DNA of 64,000 nt from NCBI RefSeq assembly GCF_012274275.1, contig NZ_JAANZA010000002.1, positions 434,001-498,000 on the forward strand, read 5' to 3'. The position numbers and the translations under genes were made by a program. The notes below the pieces were generated by a model, which was given only the letters and a program-made list of their open reading frames with translations, searched no databases and was not told the DNA's origin. Positions 36,739 to 44,865 of the stretch are shown here, one piece after another; position 1 is the stretch's first letter, and each line of letters opens with the position of its first letter. Source of the DNA: Cryobacterium sp. BB307 (lineage in GTDB: Bacteria; Actinomycetota; Actinomycetes; Actinomycetales; Microbacteriaceae).

Positions 36739-37905
36739 ATGGCGACTACTCGCAAGCGCAAGGCATCTCGCAACGCCTGGGGCAAGATCCGGCTCCTCCC
36801 AAGCGGTCGGTACCAGGCCAGTCACATCGGCCCCGATGGTGAACGGCACACAGCCCCGATGACCTACAGCGCGAAAGTTGACGCGCAAGCGTGGCTTGCC
36901 GCCCAGCACACCCTCATCGCTCAGGGAAATTGGTCTCCTGCTGCCGTCCTCGCTGCGCAGGCCACGCAGAAGGCCCAGACTCTCCAGGACTACGCCGAGC
37001 GGTGGTTGCGCGAGCGCACCAACTCCCGCGGCGAACGTCTCCGTCCCGCCACGATCCACGAGTACCGCCGCCTCATCGCGGGCCCCCTCGCGCCGCTCGC
37101 TCCTCGGCTCCTCGCGGACATCACGCCGGCCGTCGTGCGGACGTGGAGGACCGACCTCCTCGACACAGGGCGCAAGACGCAGACATCTCGCGCCTACGGG
37201 CTGCTCAACGCGATCATGGGCACCGCAGTCAGCGATGGACTGATCGCGCTGAACCCGTGCACCATCAAGGGCGGGCAGTCCACCAACACAGGCCGGAAGG
37301 TCCTACCGCCAACGGATGCTGAACTCGACACGATCCTGGATACGATTACTCCCCGCTTCCGGGCCCTCGTGCTCGTCGCAGCATGGGGCGGGCTGCGCTA
37401 CGGGGAGGCGACCGAACTGCGCCGGAAGGATGTCACGATCACACGCGACGACTCAGGCGAGGTCAGCCTGATCCGCGTGCGCGTCGATCGCGCAGTGACC
37501 CACACTTCCGACGCCGGATTCCAGGTCGGTCCCCCGAAGTCGGAGGCCGGCATCAGGACGGTCGCTCTGCCACCGCACACAAACGGCGAACTCCTCGCCC
37601 ACCTGGAGGAGCACACCGGGCGGTTCCCTGACTCGCTCCTGTTCCCCGCCGCTGATGGCTCCTCGCATCTCGGGCAATCAACGTTTACCAAGCACTGGTA
37701 TCCGGCTCGGCGGGCGGCGGGTCGCGAGGATATGCCGTTCCACGCGCTCCGCCACTACGCGGGCACCCGCTACGCGCAGACCGGCGCGAGCCTTCGCGAG
37801 ACGATGACCAGGCTCGGGCACTCCTCGACTTCGGCGGCGATGCGGTATCAGCACGCGACGGGTCGGGATGATGAACTGGCGGCGCGCATGGCTCGGCGGG
37901 TCTGA
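36739..37905 (+). CDS. int: Tyrosine recombinase (phage-type integrase)
   Basis: 388 aa: an N-terminal AP2-like DNA-binding part with Gly/Arg-rich start, a SAM-like core-binding domain (about residues 75-160), then the catalytic domain with Arg in WGGLRYGEATEL, HALRHYAGT (His-x-x-Arg), LGHSS and the nucleophile Tyr in AAMRYQHA. It faces away from attL. It should integrate and, with an excisionase, excise the element at tRNA-Val. It follows tandem GGRCACG repeats. Confidence 0.95.
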   Translation: MATTRKRKASRNAWGKIRLLPSGRYQASHIGPDGERHTAPMTYSAKVDAQAWLAAQHTLIAQGNWSPAAVLAAQATQKAQTLQDYAERWLRERTNSRGERLRPATIHEYRRLIAGPLAPLAPRLLADITPAVVRTWRTDLLDTGRKTQTSRAYGLLNAIMGTAVSDGLIALNPCTIKGGQSTNTGRKVLPPTDAELDTILDTITPRFRALVLVAAWGGLRYGEATELRRKDVTITRDDSGEVSLIRVRVDRAVTHTSDAGFQVGPPKSEAGIRTVALPPHTNGELLAHLEEHTGRFPDSLLFPAADGSSHLGQSTFTKHWYPARRAAGREDMPFHALRHYAGTRYAQTGASLRETMTRLGHSSTSAAMRYQHATGRDDELAARMARRV

Positions 37906-38142
37906 TCCGGCCAGGTCCGGACACTGCGATAAACTAGATTTCACAACAGAAGACCAACGCTAAGCCGAGGATCGACGCGGAGAGTGGCCTGGAGCCCCCG
38001 CTGGGAACCGGATGTGTTGAGCCAGGCGCTCCACTCCGGAAAGTAGGCCGAACGGTTGTCAGCCAGGAGCACAAGACCGAGCACCGACTAGACCCCCTAC
38101 GGGTCGTCGTGCTTGGTCTTCGTGCATCTAGGAGCAACCACC

Positions 38143-38331
38143 ATGAGCACGACCCCCACACCGGAATGGCTCACCCTCCGCGACACCGCCGAGCGGCTCT
38201 CGATCTCGGAGAAGTCGGTCCGCCGCTGGATCGCTGACGGACGCCTCAAGGCCGTCCGCATCGGCCCCCGCATGATCCGCGTGGACGCCGCCAGCATCGC
38301 CGCCCTCGGCCAGCCCCTGACCGTCGCCTGA
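38143..38331 (+). CDS. AlpA/MerR-type HTH protein, probable excisionase
   Basis: 62 aa starting MSTTPTPEWLTLRDTAERL. It contains a winged-helix HTH: DTAERLSISEKSVRRWIADGRLKAVRIGPRMIRV. This is the usual form of small excisionases and AlpA regulators in integrative elements. The ATG follows AGGAG. A 237-bp gap separates it from the integrase; it holds a GATAAACTAGAT sequence that could be a promoter -10 but no gene. Confidence 0.8.
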   Translation: MSTTPTPEWLTLRDTAERLSISEKSVRRWIADGRLKAVRIGPRMIRVDAASIAALGQPLTVA

Positions 38332-38361
38332 CGCGACCAGATCGAGCAACCAGGGGTGCCG

Positions 38362-38514
38362 ATGATGAGAGAGCAGTCACGCCGCTACAAGCGGTTCGAG
38401 AAGGCTCGCCAGCGGATCGCTGAGGCCAGAGCACAAACCCGCCGCCGCGAGCATGAGCGCCGGATCAACCCGCCGCTGTTCGACCTCCACGAGATCGAGG
38501 AGGACGACCGATGA
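38362..38514 (+). CDS. Small basic protein of 50 aa
   Basis: MMREQSRRYKRFEKARQRIA opens a very basic helical stretch (residues 1-37), then an acidic end HEIEEDDR. The stop overlaps the start of the initiator gene as ATGA, and the ORF sits between two coupled genes, which supports its being real. A second ATG one codon later is equally possible. The function is unknown; nucleic-acid binding is suggested only by charge. Confidence 0.6.
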   Translation: MMREQSRRYKRFEKARQRIAEARAQTRRREHERRINPPLFDLHEIEEDDR

Positions 38515-39242
38515 GCGGGCACACGTCCCGGATCCCTCACTGGCTCCAGGAGCACGGCTCAGTGCTTGGCCTCCAGAGCGCCGATCTGGCCGTCTATGCC
38601 GCGCTCCTCCACGAGTGCGACTGGAGGAGCGGGATCACCCGCCGCGTCAGCATGGCGACGATCGCGCGTCTCGCGCTCATGAGATCCACGACGACCGCCG
38701 AGGCGTCGATCAAGCGGCTGGTCCGCGCGGGCGTAGTGGCGATCCATGAGCGCGGGATCAACCGCCCCCACGTGTACCGCCTCGGCATGATCCCCGAGGC
38801 TCTCAGTCCCCAGAATATGGGCACCGAGCAAGCAGGGACCGAGGCGCTCAGTTCCCAGAATCTGGTGGGCACTCCCCAGAATCTGGTGCCTCAGTCCCCA
38901 GAATCTGGTGACGATCTAGAACACAACTCTTTCAAGGGGGCTTCGCCCCTGGCCGATACCGAGGAGTTCGATCGATTCTGGTCGCTCTACCCGACTCACC
39001 GCCGAGGAGCGAAGAAGCCCACGCGAGCCGCCTGGGATGAGAGCCAGCCGCCCGCCGATGTCGTCGCCCGCCTCCGTGCTTGGATCCCGACAACGGATCC
39101 CCGGTTCGTACCGAGGGCCGAGAAGTGGCTCCACGAGCGGCGCTGGGAACTGGTCAAGATCACCAGTCCCTCGGCCGAGTACCTCGCATGGCTTGAGACG
39201 CCCGAGGGGCAAGCCCACGCGGCCCGAAAGGAGGCTGGATAA
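38511..39242 (+). CDS. Winged-helix replication initiator (lambda O-like layout)
   Basis: 243 aa. Residues 1-90 form a winged-helix DNA-binding domain (SADLAVYAALLHE, then MRSTTTAEASIKRLVRAGVV). Residues about 95-135 are a flexible Gln/Ser/Pro linker. Residues 150-175 hold DRFWSLYPTHRRGAKKPTRA, the FW-x-YP motif of phage replisome organisers, followed by a C-terminal helical part. The linker DNA contains four iterons. By analogy with lambda O, the N-terminus would bind them and the C-terminus would recruit a helicase or its loader. No helicase lies next to it, so the host's may be used. Confidence 0.7.
   Translation: MSGHTSRIPHWLQEHGSVLGLQSADLAVYAALLHECDWRSGITRRVSMATIARLALMRSTTTAEASIKRLVRAGVVAIHERGINRPHVYRLGMIPEALSPQNMGTEQAGTEALSSQNLVGTPQNLVPQSPESGDDLEHNSFKGASPLADTEEFDRFWSLYPTHRRGAKKPTRAAWDESQPPADVVARLRAWIPTTDPRFVPRAEKWLHERRWELVKITSPSAEYLAWLETPEGQAHAARKEAG
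38808..38908 (+). repeat. Four iterons inside the initiator gene: candidate replication origin
   Basis: CCCCAGAATCTGG or a close variant begins at 38808 (AATATGG), 38853 (first base T), 38874 and 38896, with spacing 45, 21 and 22 bp. Each contains the dyad CCAGA-A-TCTGG. The last two copies lie in different reading frames (TPQNLV against SPESG), so DNA rather than protein sequence is conserved. A locally AT-richer stretch (38911-38934) follows directly. Confidence 0.65.
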
Positions 39243-39517
39243 TGCGTATTCCTCGACGCACCGATCCCACCTACCAGCCCGTCCGCGAAGCGGGCCGCCA
39301 CTCCCAGCGAGTGACCCCGGCATTCAAGCGGGCGATGGACGCCTCGCCGGCATGGATTCGGGAAGCGATCCGCGACTACTGCTCCGCGCTCCGCGCCGAG
39401 GCGGCGGCATATCGGGTCGAGGCCCGCACTAATCGCTTCCGCCTGCAGGAGATCACGCGCTCCGGAGCAGATCTCAAGACACACATGGACCAGGACACAA
39501 CGGAGGATCAGCGATGA
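39242..39517 (+). CDS. Hypothetical protein, 91 aa
   Basis: A charged, mainly helical protein: a basic N-terminus (MRIPRRTDPTYQPVREAG), then AIRDYCSALRAEAAAYRVEARTNRF, a likely amphipathic or coiled-coil helix. It is coupled to the initiator gene upstream (one-base overlap, ATAATG) and to the next gene by ATGA. I do not recognise the family. Confidence 0.7.
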   Translation: MRIPRRTDPTYQPVREAGRHSQRVTPAFKRAMDASPAWIREAIRDYCSALRAEAAAYRVEARTNRFRLQEITRSGADLKTHMDQDTTEDQR

Positions 39518-40023
39518 CCAGCACCAAGGGCAAGACCCGAACCCAGATCCGCGCGGAGGCCCGCACCCGAGAAGCGAAGGCGCTGGATCTCCGGCTCCTC
39601 GGCTACTCGCATGAGCGGATCGCCCGAGAACTCGGCTACCAGCACCGGAGTGCCGCGAAGAAGGCCATTGATCGCGCGCTCGCCGCGATCCCCCGGGAGG
39701 CCGCGAAGCAACTCCGAGATATGGAACTGGAGCGGCTGGACCTCGCTCAGCGGTCCCTAGCCGACAAGATCGTGCGCGGGCATCTCGGGGCGATCGATCG
39801 GCTGATCCGGATCATGGATCACCGCGCGAAGTTGCTCGGACTCTACGAGCCCCAGCCGGATACCGGGATCGCTGAGATTGCCGCGGTCCTCGGTGCGTGG
39901 CTTGGGAAGGTCCGGGAGGAGGACGAGGCCCTGGACGGCGATCTGCCGGATCAGGACGCAAAGGCCCTCCCTGGGTCCCTGGACACGCAGAACTCGCGGC
40001 AGACCAGCGCAGGAGGCGTTTGA
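39514..40023 (+). CDS. HTH protein resembling a terminase small subunit (left copy)
   Basis: 169 aa. Residues 20-60 contain an HTH (LLGYSHERIARELGYQHRSAAKKAIDR). A helical stretch rich in Arg and Leu follows and ends in AIDRLIRIMDHRAKLLGLYEPQP, a pattern frequent in phage terminase small subunits and related DNA-binding proteins. The C-terminus is acidic. It precedes the 232-aa gene. A 169-aa HTH protein of similar layout stands beside that gene's paralogue at 52.7 kb. Confidence 0.6.
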   Translation: MTSTKGKTRTQIRAEARTREAKALDLRLLGYSHERIARELGYQHRSAAKKAIDRALAAIPREAAKQLRDMELERLDLAQRSLADKIVRGHLGAIDRLIRIMDHRAKLLGLYEPQPDTGIAEIAAVLGAWLGKVREEDEALDGDLPDQDAKALPGSLDTQNSRQTSAGGV

Positions 40024-40110
40024 CATGCGCATCCGGGATTTTCGCGGACGCGACCCGACCTATCGGACCCGATAGATCGACCCTCACCCATCACAGATCA
40101 GGAGATCACT

Positions 40111-40809
40111 ATGAGCACCAGCACCAGCACCCACGCCCAGGCATTCGCACGGCTCCAGCAGGAGCGCCACGCCGCGATCAGCCACGAGGATCACAATCTC
40201 TCGCCCCGAGCCCTCACCACTCACCGGCTCGGCCTCCTCCAGAAAGCGAACGACAACCTCGCGGCCCTCATCCCCGCCGTACCAGGGATCAGCGGCCCGA
40301 CTCAGGCTGAGATCCTGGACAGCCTCCACCCGTCCACCGCCGACGAGATCGCCGTCTCCCGGGACATGCGCGAGCGGATCCAAGCCGACCTGGACCGTGG
40401 CCGTCGGCTGGAGCAGATTCTCGCGTCAGCGGATCAGCGGACCATCGTGTCGCTCTTACACTGGCTCCCAACGATGCCTGGTGTAACGGACTCCCCGCAT
40501 CGGGACGAAATCATGGCGGAGATCCAGGCGCTCGCGTTCGGTCGCCTCGCGGAAATCGGCCACGAGCCCGCCGTGGCCCGCCTCCAGGCCGAGCAGGAGA
40601 ACGCGCTTCCCGCCGCCGTGGCGCGAGTGTTCAACGAGGCTCTCGCCGGGACGGTCACGACCGGGGCATGGACGGATCTCCACCTCGCCGGCCCCGAGGT
40701 CTACCGGGAGATCCAGGCGGCGGAGGTCCCGGGTCTGACGGAGGAGGTTCGCCGGTTCGGGATCCTCGCGGCGCGCCAGGTCGAGCCCGACCAGTTCGCG
40801 ACGCGGTAG
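40111..40809 (+). CDS. Paralogous element protein of unknown function (left copy, 232 aa)
   Basis: A soluble, mainly helical protein without membrane segments or known catalytic motif. It aligns over most of its length with the 237-aa protein at 53262-53975: DSLHPSTADEIAV with ESLAPKNADQVAV, and LAFGRLAEIGHEPAV with LVFDRLVALGHEGAV, among others. The gene is the last of the plus-strand block. The name and job are unknown. Confidence 0.7.
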   Translation: MSTSTSTHAQAFARLQQERHAAISHEDHNLSPRALTTHRLGLLQKANDNLAALIPAVPGISGPTQAEILDSLHPSTADEIAVSRDMRERIQADLDRGRRLEQILASADQRTIVSLLHWLPTMPGVTDSPHRDEIMAEIQALAFGRLAEIGHEPAVARLQAEQENALPAAVARVFNEALAGTVTTGAWTDLHLAGPEVYREIQAAEVPGLTEEVRRFGILAARQVEPDQFATR

Positions 40810-40858
40810 GCCCGCTCGGGCTGGTCGAACGCCTCGGTGTCTGCGGATGCCGGGGCGC

Positions 40859-41323
40859 TCAGCCTTTCTCGACGGCCAGTCTCGACCGGCTCAGCCGCAT
40901 CGTCACGGACTCCGGGACCTCCTTGTCCCCGCACGCGGCAACGTAACGCTCGAGGAACGCGAGTTCGTTGGGGTACTCGCGCAGGCGGCGGAGGACCACC
41001 GACATCTGTTCGGACGGCCATGGGTCCGGGACCTCGCCGGTCACGGTGCTCTCTTGCTCGGCGGCGTCTATGCACTGTTCCAAAAGGTCCCGCGCTTCCT
41101 CGAACCGTTCCTGCCGCTTGAGTTCGGAAACTGACGGCTTGAGGAGGACCCAGTACTGCCCGTCGACGGCCCCGGCGGTGCGCCGCGCCTCCGTATGAGC
41201 CTCTCGCGCCGCCTTCTCTGCCTCCTTGCGAGCTTTCTCCGCTTCCCGCTCGGCGTAGTTCGCCTCAGCCCGCCGACGCTCGGCGGCGTAGTCCTTTTCG
41301 CTCTCACGGTCCCCTGAGAACAT
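40859..41323 (-). CDS. Hypothetical coiled-coil protein, 154 aa
   Basis: Residues 5-50 are an extreme charged helix (repeats of AE, EKA, KEAEKAAREA), probably a coiled coil. The C-terminal half (SEQMSVVLRRLREYPNELAFL) is a different helical part. It lies 34 bp downstream of the serine recombinase on the same strand and converges on the plus-strand block. Unrecognised; it might be a partner of the recombinase, but this is inference from position only. Confidence 0.6.
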   Translation of the reverse strand: MFSGDRESEKDYAAERRRAEANYAEREAEKARKEAEKAAREAHTEARRTAGAVDGQYWVLLKPSVSELKRQERFEEARDLLEQCIDAAEQESTVTGEVPDPWPSEQMSVVLRRLREYPNELAFLERYVAACGDKEVPESVTMRLSRSRLAVEKG

Positions 41324-41357
41324 GAGGGTGACGCGGGCTCGCCAGGTGCCATCGTCG

Positions 41358-43136
41358 TTACGGGCCCAAACTCGCGCGGGGACTGTAGCGACGTTCCCAC
41401 GCCCGACCGAGGAGCATACGCGCGCAATCCTCCCCGTGCCGGAAGCTACTCGGTGCCGCAGTGTCCGAAGCCGGAGAACCGGGAAGGGGACGAGGGCCCC
41501 CGTACTGGTTTCCGCCGCCTGAACCGCCGCCCCGTCCCTCGTCGCCCCACAGGCGAGGGTCCAAGACGCCGGAAATTTGTAGTCGCTCAGGGTGGGCGAC
41601 TCGTTGTTCGTCAGTCACCACAGCCCCGGCCATCAGAACGCGCACCCGCAAGATTCGGTACACCTCGCGGCGTTGCTCCTCGGCCATCAGGTGGAGGTTG
41701 CCCCGCGCCCGCTCTGCAAGCTCCGCAAGGTCGCGGAGCGCCTCACCCTTCTCCCGAACCGACGACGCCAGCGCCCGGTAGCCCTCGCGGCGCTCCCGGA
41801 GTCCGGCGAGGTCCTGCTCAATCTCGGCGAGCGCCGCACGGATCGGGGCGGGGTTGTCCGCCAACAGGAGTTCCCGAGCGACATTCGACTGCGCCCCTTC
41901 GAGCTTGGTGATTTGCCGTTCCACTGCCGACAGCAGCGTGGAGTCCTCCACGCCGTCGCCCGCGTCCGTGGGTAGTTCGAGGTACTGGCGGGCCATGGCC
42001 TCCAGCCGCGCCGGGTCCGTCAGGAACTCCGAAACGGCTCCCCACACGCGCGCCTCCAGAGGCTCGTGGGCGACCTGCTTGCAGGTGCATTTCTCGTCGC
42101 CTCGGAGGTGTCGACGCCCGGTGCAGCGCATCACCGCAGGCTTTCCCTTGATGGTCACCCCGTAGTAGGACATGCCGCACTCGCCGTACACCTGACCGGT
42201 AAGCGGGCGCGAGACCGCGTGCGCGGCCTTCCCTCGGGTGGAACGCCGAGCCAGCGCCCGAGTGATCGACCGGTGCTCTGCGGGAGTGAACGGCGGCTCG
42301 TCCAGTTCGATCCGGATCGGGGCTCCGTACTTCGGCGTGCCGTCGCGGCGAACCTTGGTCTTGTGGCTCCGGGGGTAGAACCCTGACTGTCCCTGTGCGG
42401 CTGCGCCCCACATGACCACGCCGGAGGCGAGGCTCGGGTTGGCGAGGATTCGGCGCAGGCTCTCCGGATGCCACTCCTTCGCCAGGCGAGGGTGCAGCCC
42501 GGCGTCGTTCAGCCGCGCCGCGACCTCGTAGGCGTTCTTCCGCTGGGTGACCAGCAGCCGGTACGCCTCGGCGAGCACTTCCCGTTCGCGGTCGTCGGGG
42601 ACGGGTCGAGCGGTGCGCTTGAACCCTTCGAGTCGCCAGCCGAACGGCGGGTGCCCACCGGGCCAGAGGCCTGCCTCACCCTTGGCGCGTTGGCCTCGGG
42701 CGGTCTTCTCCACGAGAGAGTCGCGGTCCATCTGAGCGAAGGATGAGAATATTCCTGCCATGCCTCGACCGGCGGAGGTCGAGGTGTCGATGAACGCCTC
42801 TTGCACGGACACGAACGCCACGTCGAGGTCGTTCAGGTCCTCGATGGCCTTGGTCGAAATCCACTGTTTGCGGGACAGCCGGGAGAGGTTCAGGGCGACC
42901 AGCGCGTCGAACTCGCCCTTGGCGGCGTCCCGCATGGCCTCGGTCAGTGCGGGGCGGTTTTCGACTGTCCCCGAGACTCCGGCGTCCTCGTAGATCCGAC
43001 CAGTGAACTCCCAGCCGCGCGACTCGATGAGTGACCGGCAGAGGCGTTCCTGGTCACCCAGCGAGGTGCCGTCCACCTGCTCTTCGGTGCTCACGCGGGT
43101 GAGGATGACGGCCCGCTTTGGTTTCGCGGCGCTCAC
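41358..43136 (-). CDS. Large serine recombinase (serine integrase type)
   Basis: 592 aa with the resolvase domain at the N-terminus: nucleophile Ser in ILTRVSTEEQ, and LNLSRLSRKQW. The recombinase domain follows (GGHPPFGWRL to ILANPSLASGVVMWG), then a zinc ribbon whose usual first Cys pair reads YGECGMSYYGV (weak) with CTGRRHLRGDEKCTC. A coiled coil follows at about residues 420-500. GTG start overlapping the upstream 41-aa ORF. Such enzymes integrate phages and ICEs at short att sites; I could not identify its att cores. The last roughly 60 residues are low complexity. Confidence 0.9.
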   Translation of the reverse strand: MSAAKPKRAVILTRVSTEEQVDGTSLGDQERLCRSLIESRGWEFTGRIYEDAGVSGTVENRPALTEAMRDAAKGEFDALVALNLSRLSRKQWISTKAIEDLNDLDVAFVSVQEAFIDTSTSAGRGMAGIFSSFAQMDRDSLVEKTARGQRAKGEAGLWPGGHPPFGWRLEGFKRTARPVPDDREREVLAEAYRLLVTQRKNAYEVAARLNDAGLHPRLAKEWHPESLRRILANPSLASGVVMWGAAAQGQSGFYPRSHKTKVRRDGTPKYGAPIRIELDEPPFTPAEHRSITRALARRSTRGKAAHAVSRPLTGQVYGECGMSYYGVTIKGKPAVMRCTGRRHLRGDEKCTCKQVAHEPLEARVWGAVSEFLTDPARLEAMARQYLELPTDAGDGVEDSTLLSAVERQITKLEGAQSNVARELLLADNPAPIRAALAEIEQDLAGLRERREGYRALASSVREKGEALRDLAELAERARGNLHLMAEEQRREVYRILRVRVLMAGAVVTDEQRVAHPERLQISGVLDPRLWGDEGRGGGSGGGNQYGGPRPLPGSPASDTAAPSSFRHGEDCARMLLGRAWERRYSPRASLGP

Positions 43137-43258
43137 CGGGTCACCTCCAGCCCTGCGCGGATGTCCTCGGTCATCGCGTCGGTGGTCATGTTCCCGTCGG
43201 CGCCTTCGACGAGGCACCCGATGGCTATTTCGTCGGGGGTGATGGATTGATCAGCCAC
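43133..43258 (-). CDS. Small acidic protein, 41 aa, upstream of the recombinase
   Basis: Short ORF beginning with GTG (ADQSITPDEIAIGCLVEG) that overlaps the stop of the 54-aa gene before it and the start of the recombinase gene after it (GTGA). Overlap at both ends supports expression as part of the operon. No domain recognised. Confidence 0.55.
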   Translation of the reverse strand: MADQSITPDEIAIGCLVEGADGNMTTDAMTEDIRAGLEVTR

Positions 43259-43415
43259 GGCGGGCCTCCTTCTGCATTGCTCGGGTGGTTCGGACGGCCT
43301 CGACCATGCAGTCGCGGCAGTATGACTGGCGGGCCTTTCTGCCTTTCCGCCGGAGGTTGAATGCCTGCACAGGTTTGGTCCGCTCACACTTGAGGCAGCG
43401 CTTGGTGTCCGTCAT
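43251..43415 (-). CDS. Small zinc-ribbon protein, 54 aa
   Basis: Two Cys pairs (CLKC and CRDC) 22 residues apart, separated by a basic region, form a probable zinc ribbon: MTDTKRCLKCERTKP and RQSYCRDCMVEA. Similar CxxC pairs occur in HNH/endonuclease VII-type proteins, but no nuclease motif is visible. It overlaps its neighbours as ATGA upstream and by eight bases downstream. Confidence 0.65.
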   Translation of the reverse strand: MTDTKRCLKCERTKPVQAFNLRRKGRKARQSYCRDCMVEAVRTTRAMQKEARRG

Positions 43416-43657
43416 GCCACCGCCTCCTTGGCCTCGGGCTTCGCGGTGAGGCGCTCGACAGCTCGGGTGGCCTTCGACTGGAGTGCGGCGCTTGGGAGGG
43501 TGTTGAGCAGCGTCTTGACCTGCTTCGGGTTTTCCGTGATGGCCCGAGCGACAATCCCGGCATGGCGGGCGTGGTGTCCGGGGCGATAGTTTGCCTTCGC
43601 CCCGACCGGCTCGCCGCATTCGCATCTGCAAGTCGAGGAGTTCTTGGTGTTCGTCAT
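43412..43657 (-). CDS. Small Cys/His-rich protein, 81 aa
   Basis: The start MTNTKNSSTCRCECGEP follows AAAGGG; an upstream extension lacks support. CRCECGEPVGAKANYRPGHH suggests a small zinc knuckle. The C-terminal half is helical with Lys/Ala (PSAALQSKATRAVERL). It overlaps the 54-aa gene. Probable nucleic-acid binding by analogy with other small zinc proteins of phages; not proven. Confidence 0.6.
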   Translation of the reverse strand: MTNTKNSSTCRCECGEPVGAKANYRPGHHARHAGIVARAITENPKQVKTLLNTLPSAALQSKATRAVERLTAKPEAKEAVA

Positions 43658-43775
43658 GGGGTATCCCTTTCTCGGTCGTGTGGCTCGCTTTTCGACCACA
43701 ATTCCAAGAAAAACATTCCTGGATACTGGCCCACAATTTCGGCTTCCCATCAGGGGTTTCTCGACCTGCACGGGT

Positions 43776-44321
43776 CTACTGCCGCTCTTCGAGTGCCGCG
43801 ACCGCCCGCGTCACCACGCGAAGCGCCCCCCAAAACATCCGCTGTGTCCCCGGCTTGAGCTCAAGCCGTTCCATCCAGCCGACTAGCTCGGCAATAACCT
43901 CCGCCCCGTCTGCGCCCGATGCGAACGCAAACTCGACAAACGGCAGGAGCGCCGTTGCTAGGTCGGACACCACTTGACACGTGCGAGCGATCTCCTCAGC
44001 TGCGATCACCACTGGCTCGGTCGGGTCGTCAAGTACGACATCGGGCATGCCTGTGCACTCGTCGTCGTGCGTCACCCACGCGTCGCTCAGCCCGCCTCCA
44101 CCAAAGGCCGCGAGGTCGGCGTTCAGCATGTAGACGACCACGCGCCCGTCGCTCCGGATGTCGACAGCGAGGCCCGCCGCGATGCCAACGAGGGTAAAGC
44201 GCCCGAGAACTGCGTTCCCGTCCAGCATGTCAGCGAGGCAGGTGTCGCACAGAGTCCACGCGTCCACCCCGTGCTCGCAGTCGCGCGGGTCCGCACTCTC
44301 GTGGTTCCTGTACTTGTCCAT
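43776..44321 (-). CDS. Hypothetical protein with N-terminal Cys cluster, 181 aa
   Basis: Residues 15-28 hold C-E-H-x7-C-x2-C (CEHGVDAWTLCDTC), a possible zinc site. The remainder is a soluble alpha/beta protein (TLVGIAAGLAVDIRSDGRVVVYM) with a helical acidic C-terminus. The start overlaps the stop of the upstream gene. No family recognised. Confidence 0.6.
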   Translation of the reverse strand: MDKYRNHESADPRDCEHGVDAWTLCDTCLADMLDGNAVLGRFTLVGIAAGLAVDIRSDGRVVVYMLNADLAAFGGGGLSDAWVTHDDECTGMPDVVLDDPTEPVVIAAEEIARTCQVVSDLATALLPFVEFAFASGADGAEVIAELVGWMERLELKPGTQRMFWGALRVVTRAVAALEERQ

Positions 44322-44794
44322 CAGTTTTTCTCCTTATTGGCTACGGGCCCGACTGTGGCGGCACGACCGAACAAGACGCCCGCACCCACCCGTTGAACGC
44401 TGGTTTCCGAGTCGGACGTTGGGACGACGTTCTGTTCCTCGCGGAAGCGGCGGCGGGCCGTCACCGCGTGCGCTTTGCAGAGCCCATGGCTCACTGCCGA
44501 GCGCTCGCAGACGCTGACCCAGCAGACCGAGCCTCCGGTCACCAGCGCCGGACCCTGGACGGCCTCGTCGACGTGCGCTGCAAGCCAGCCAGCTAGCGAC
44601 TGCCCCCGACGCTTCGCCCGAGCACGCAGGTTGTCGTAGTGGTCGCGACACAGGCCGAGGCTGAACCCCGAGTGAGTGCACACCGCGATCAAACACCGAG
44701 GGTTAGGTCCCCGAACTGCGGACCACGCCCGCACCTCGGCGACGTGAGGGGCGAGCCACCTCGGAATCGTGAACTGCGGAACCTTGGCATTCAT
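44321..44794 (-). CDS. Protein with two C-x4-C-x9-C-x2-H zinc repeats, 157 aa
   Basis: Two copies of the same pattern: CLIAVCTHSGFSLGLCRDHY and CWVSVCERSAVSHGLCKAHA, each followed by a basic stretch (RARAKRRG, TARRRFREE). This internal duplication implies two zinc modules contacting nucleic acid. The last 45 residues are low complexity. It lies between the candidate origin at 44.9 kb and the rest of the operon. Confidence 0.65.
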   Translation of the reverse strand: MNAKVPQFTIPRWLAPHVAEVRAWSAVRGPNPRCLIAVCTHSGFSLGLCRDHYDNLRARAKRRGQSLAGWLAAHVDEAVQGPALVTGGSVCWVSVCERSAVSHGLCKAHAVTARRRFREEQNVVPTSDSETSVQRVGAGVLFGRAATVGPVANKEKN

Positions 44795-44865
44795 GAGGCG
44801 CTCCTTTCGCGCGTGAAGGTTTGGTGAAACAGGGTTAGGTTTGCTTTTCGATTGTGCGGGTGCGG

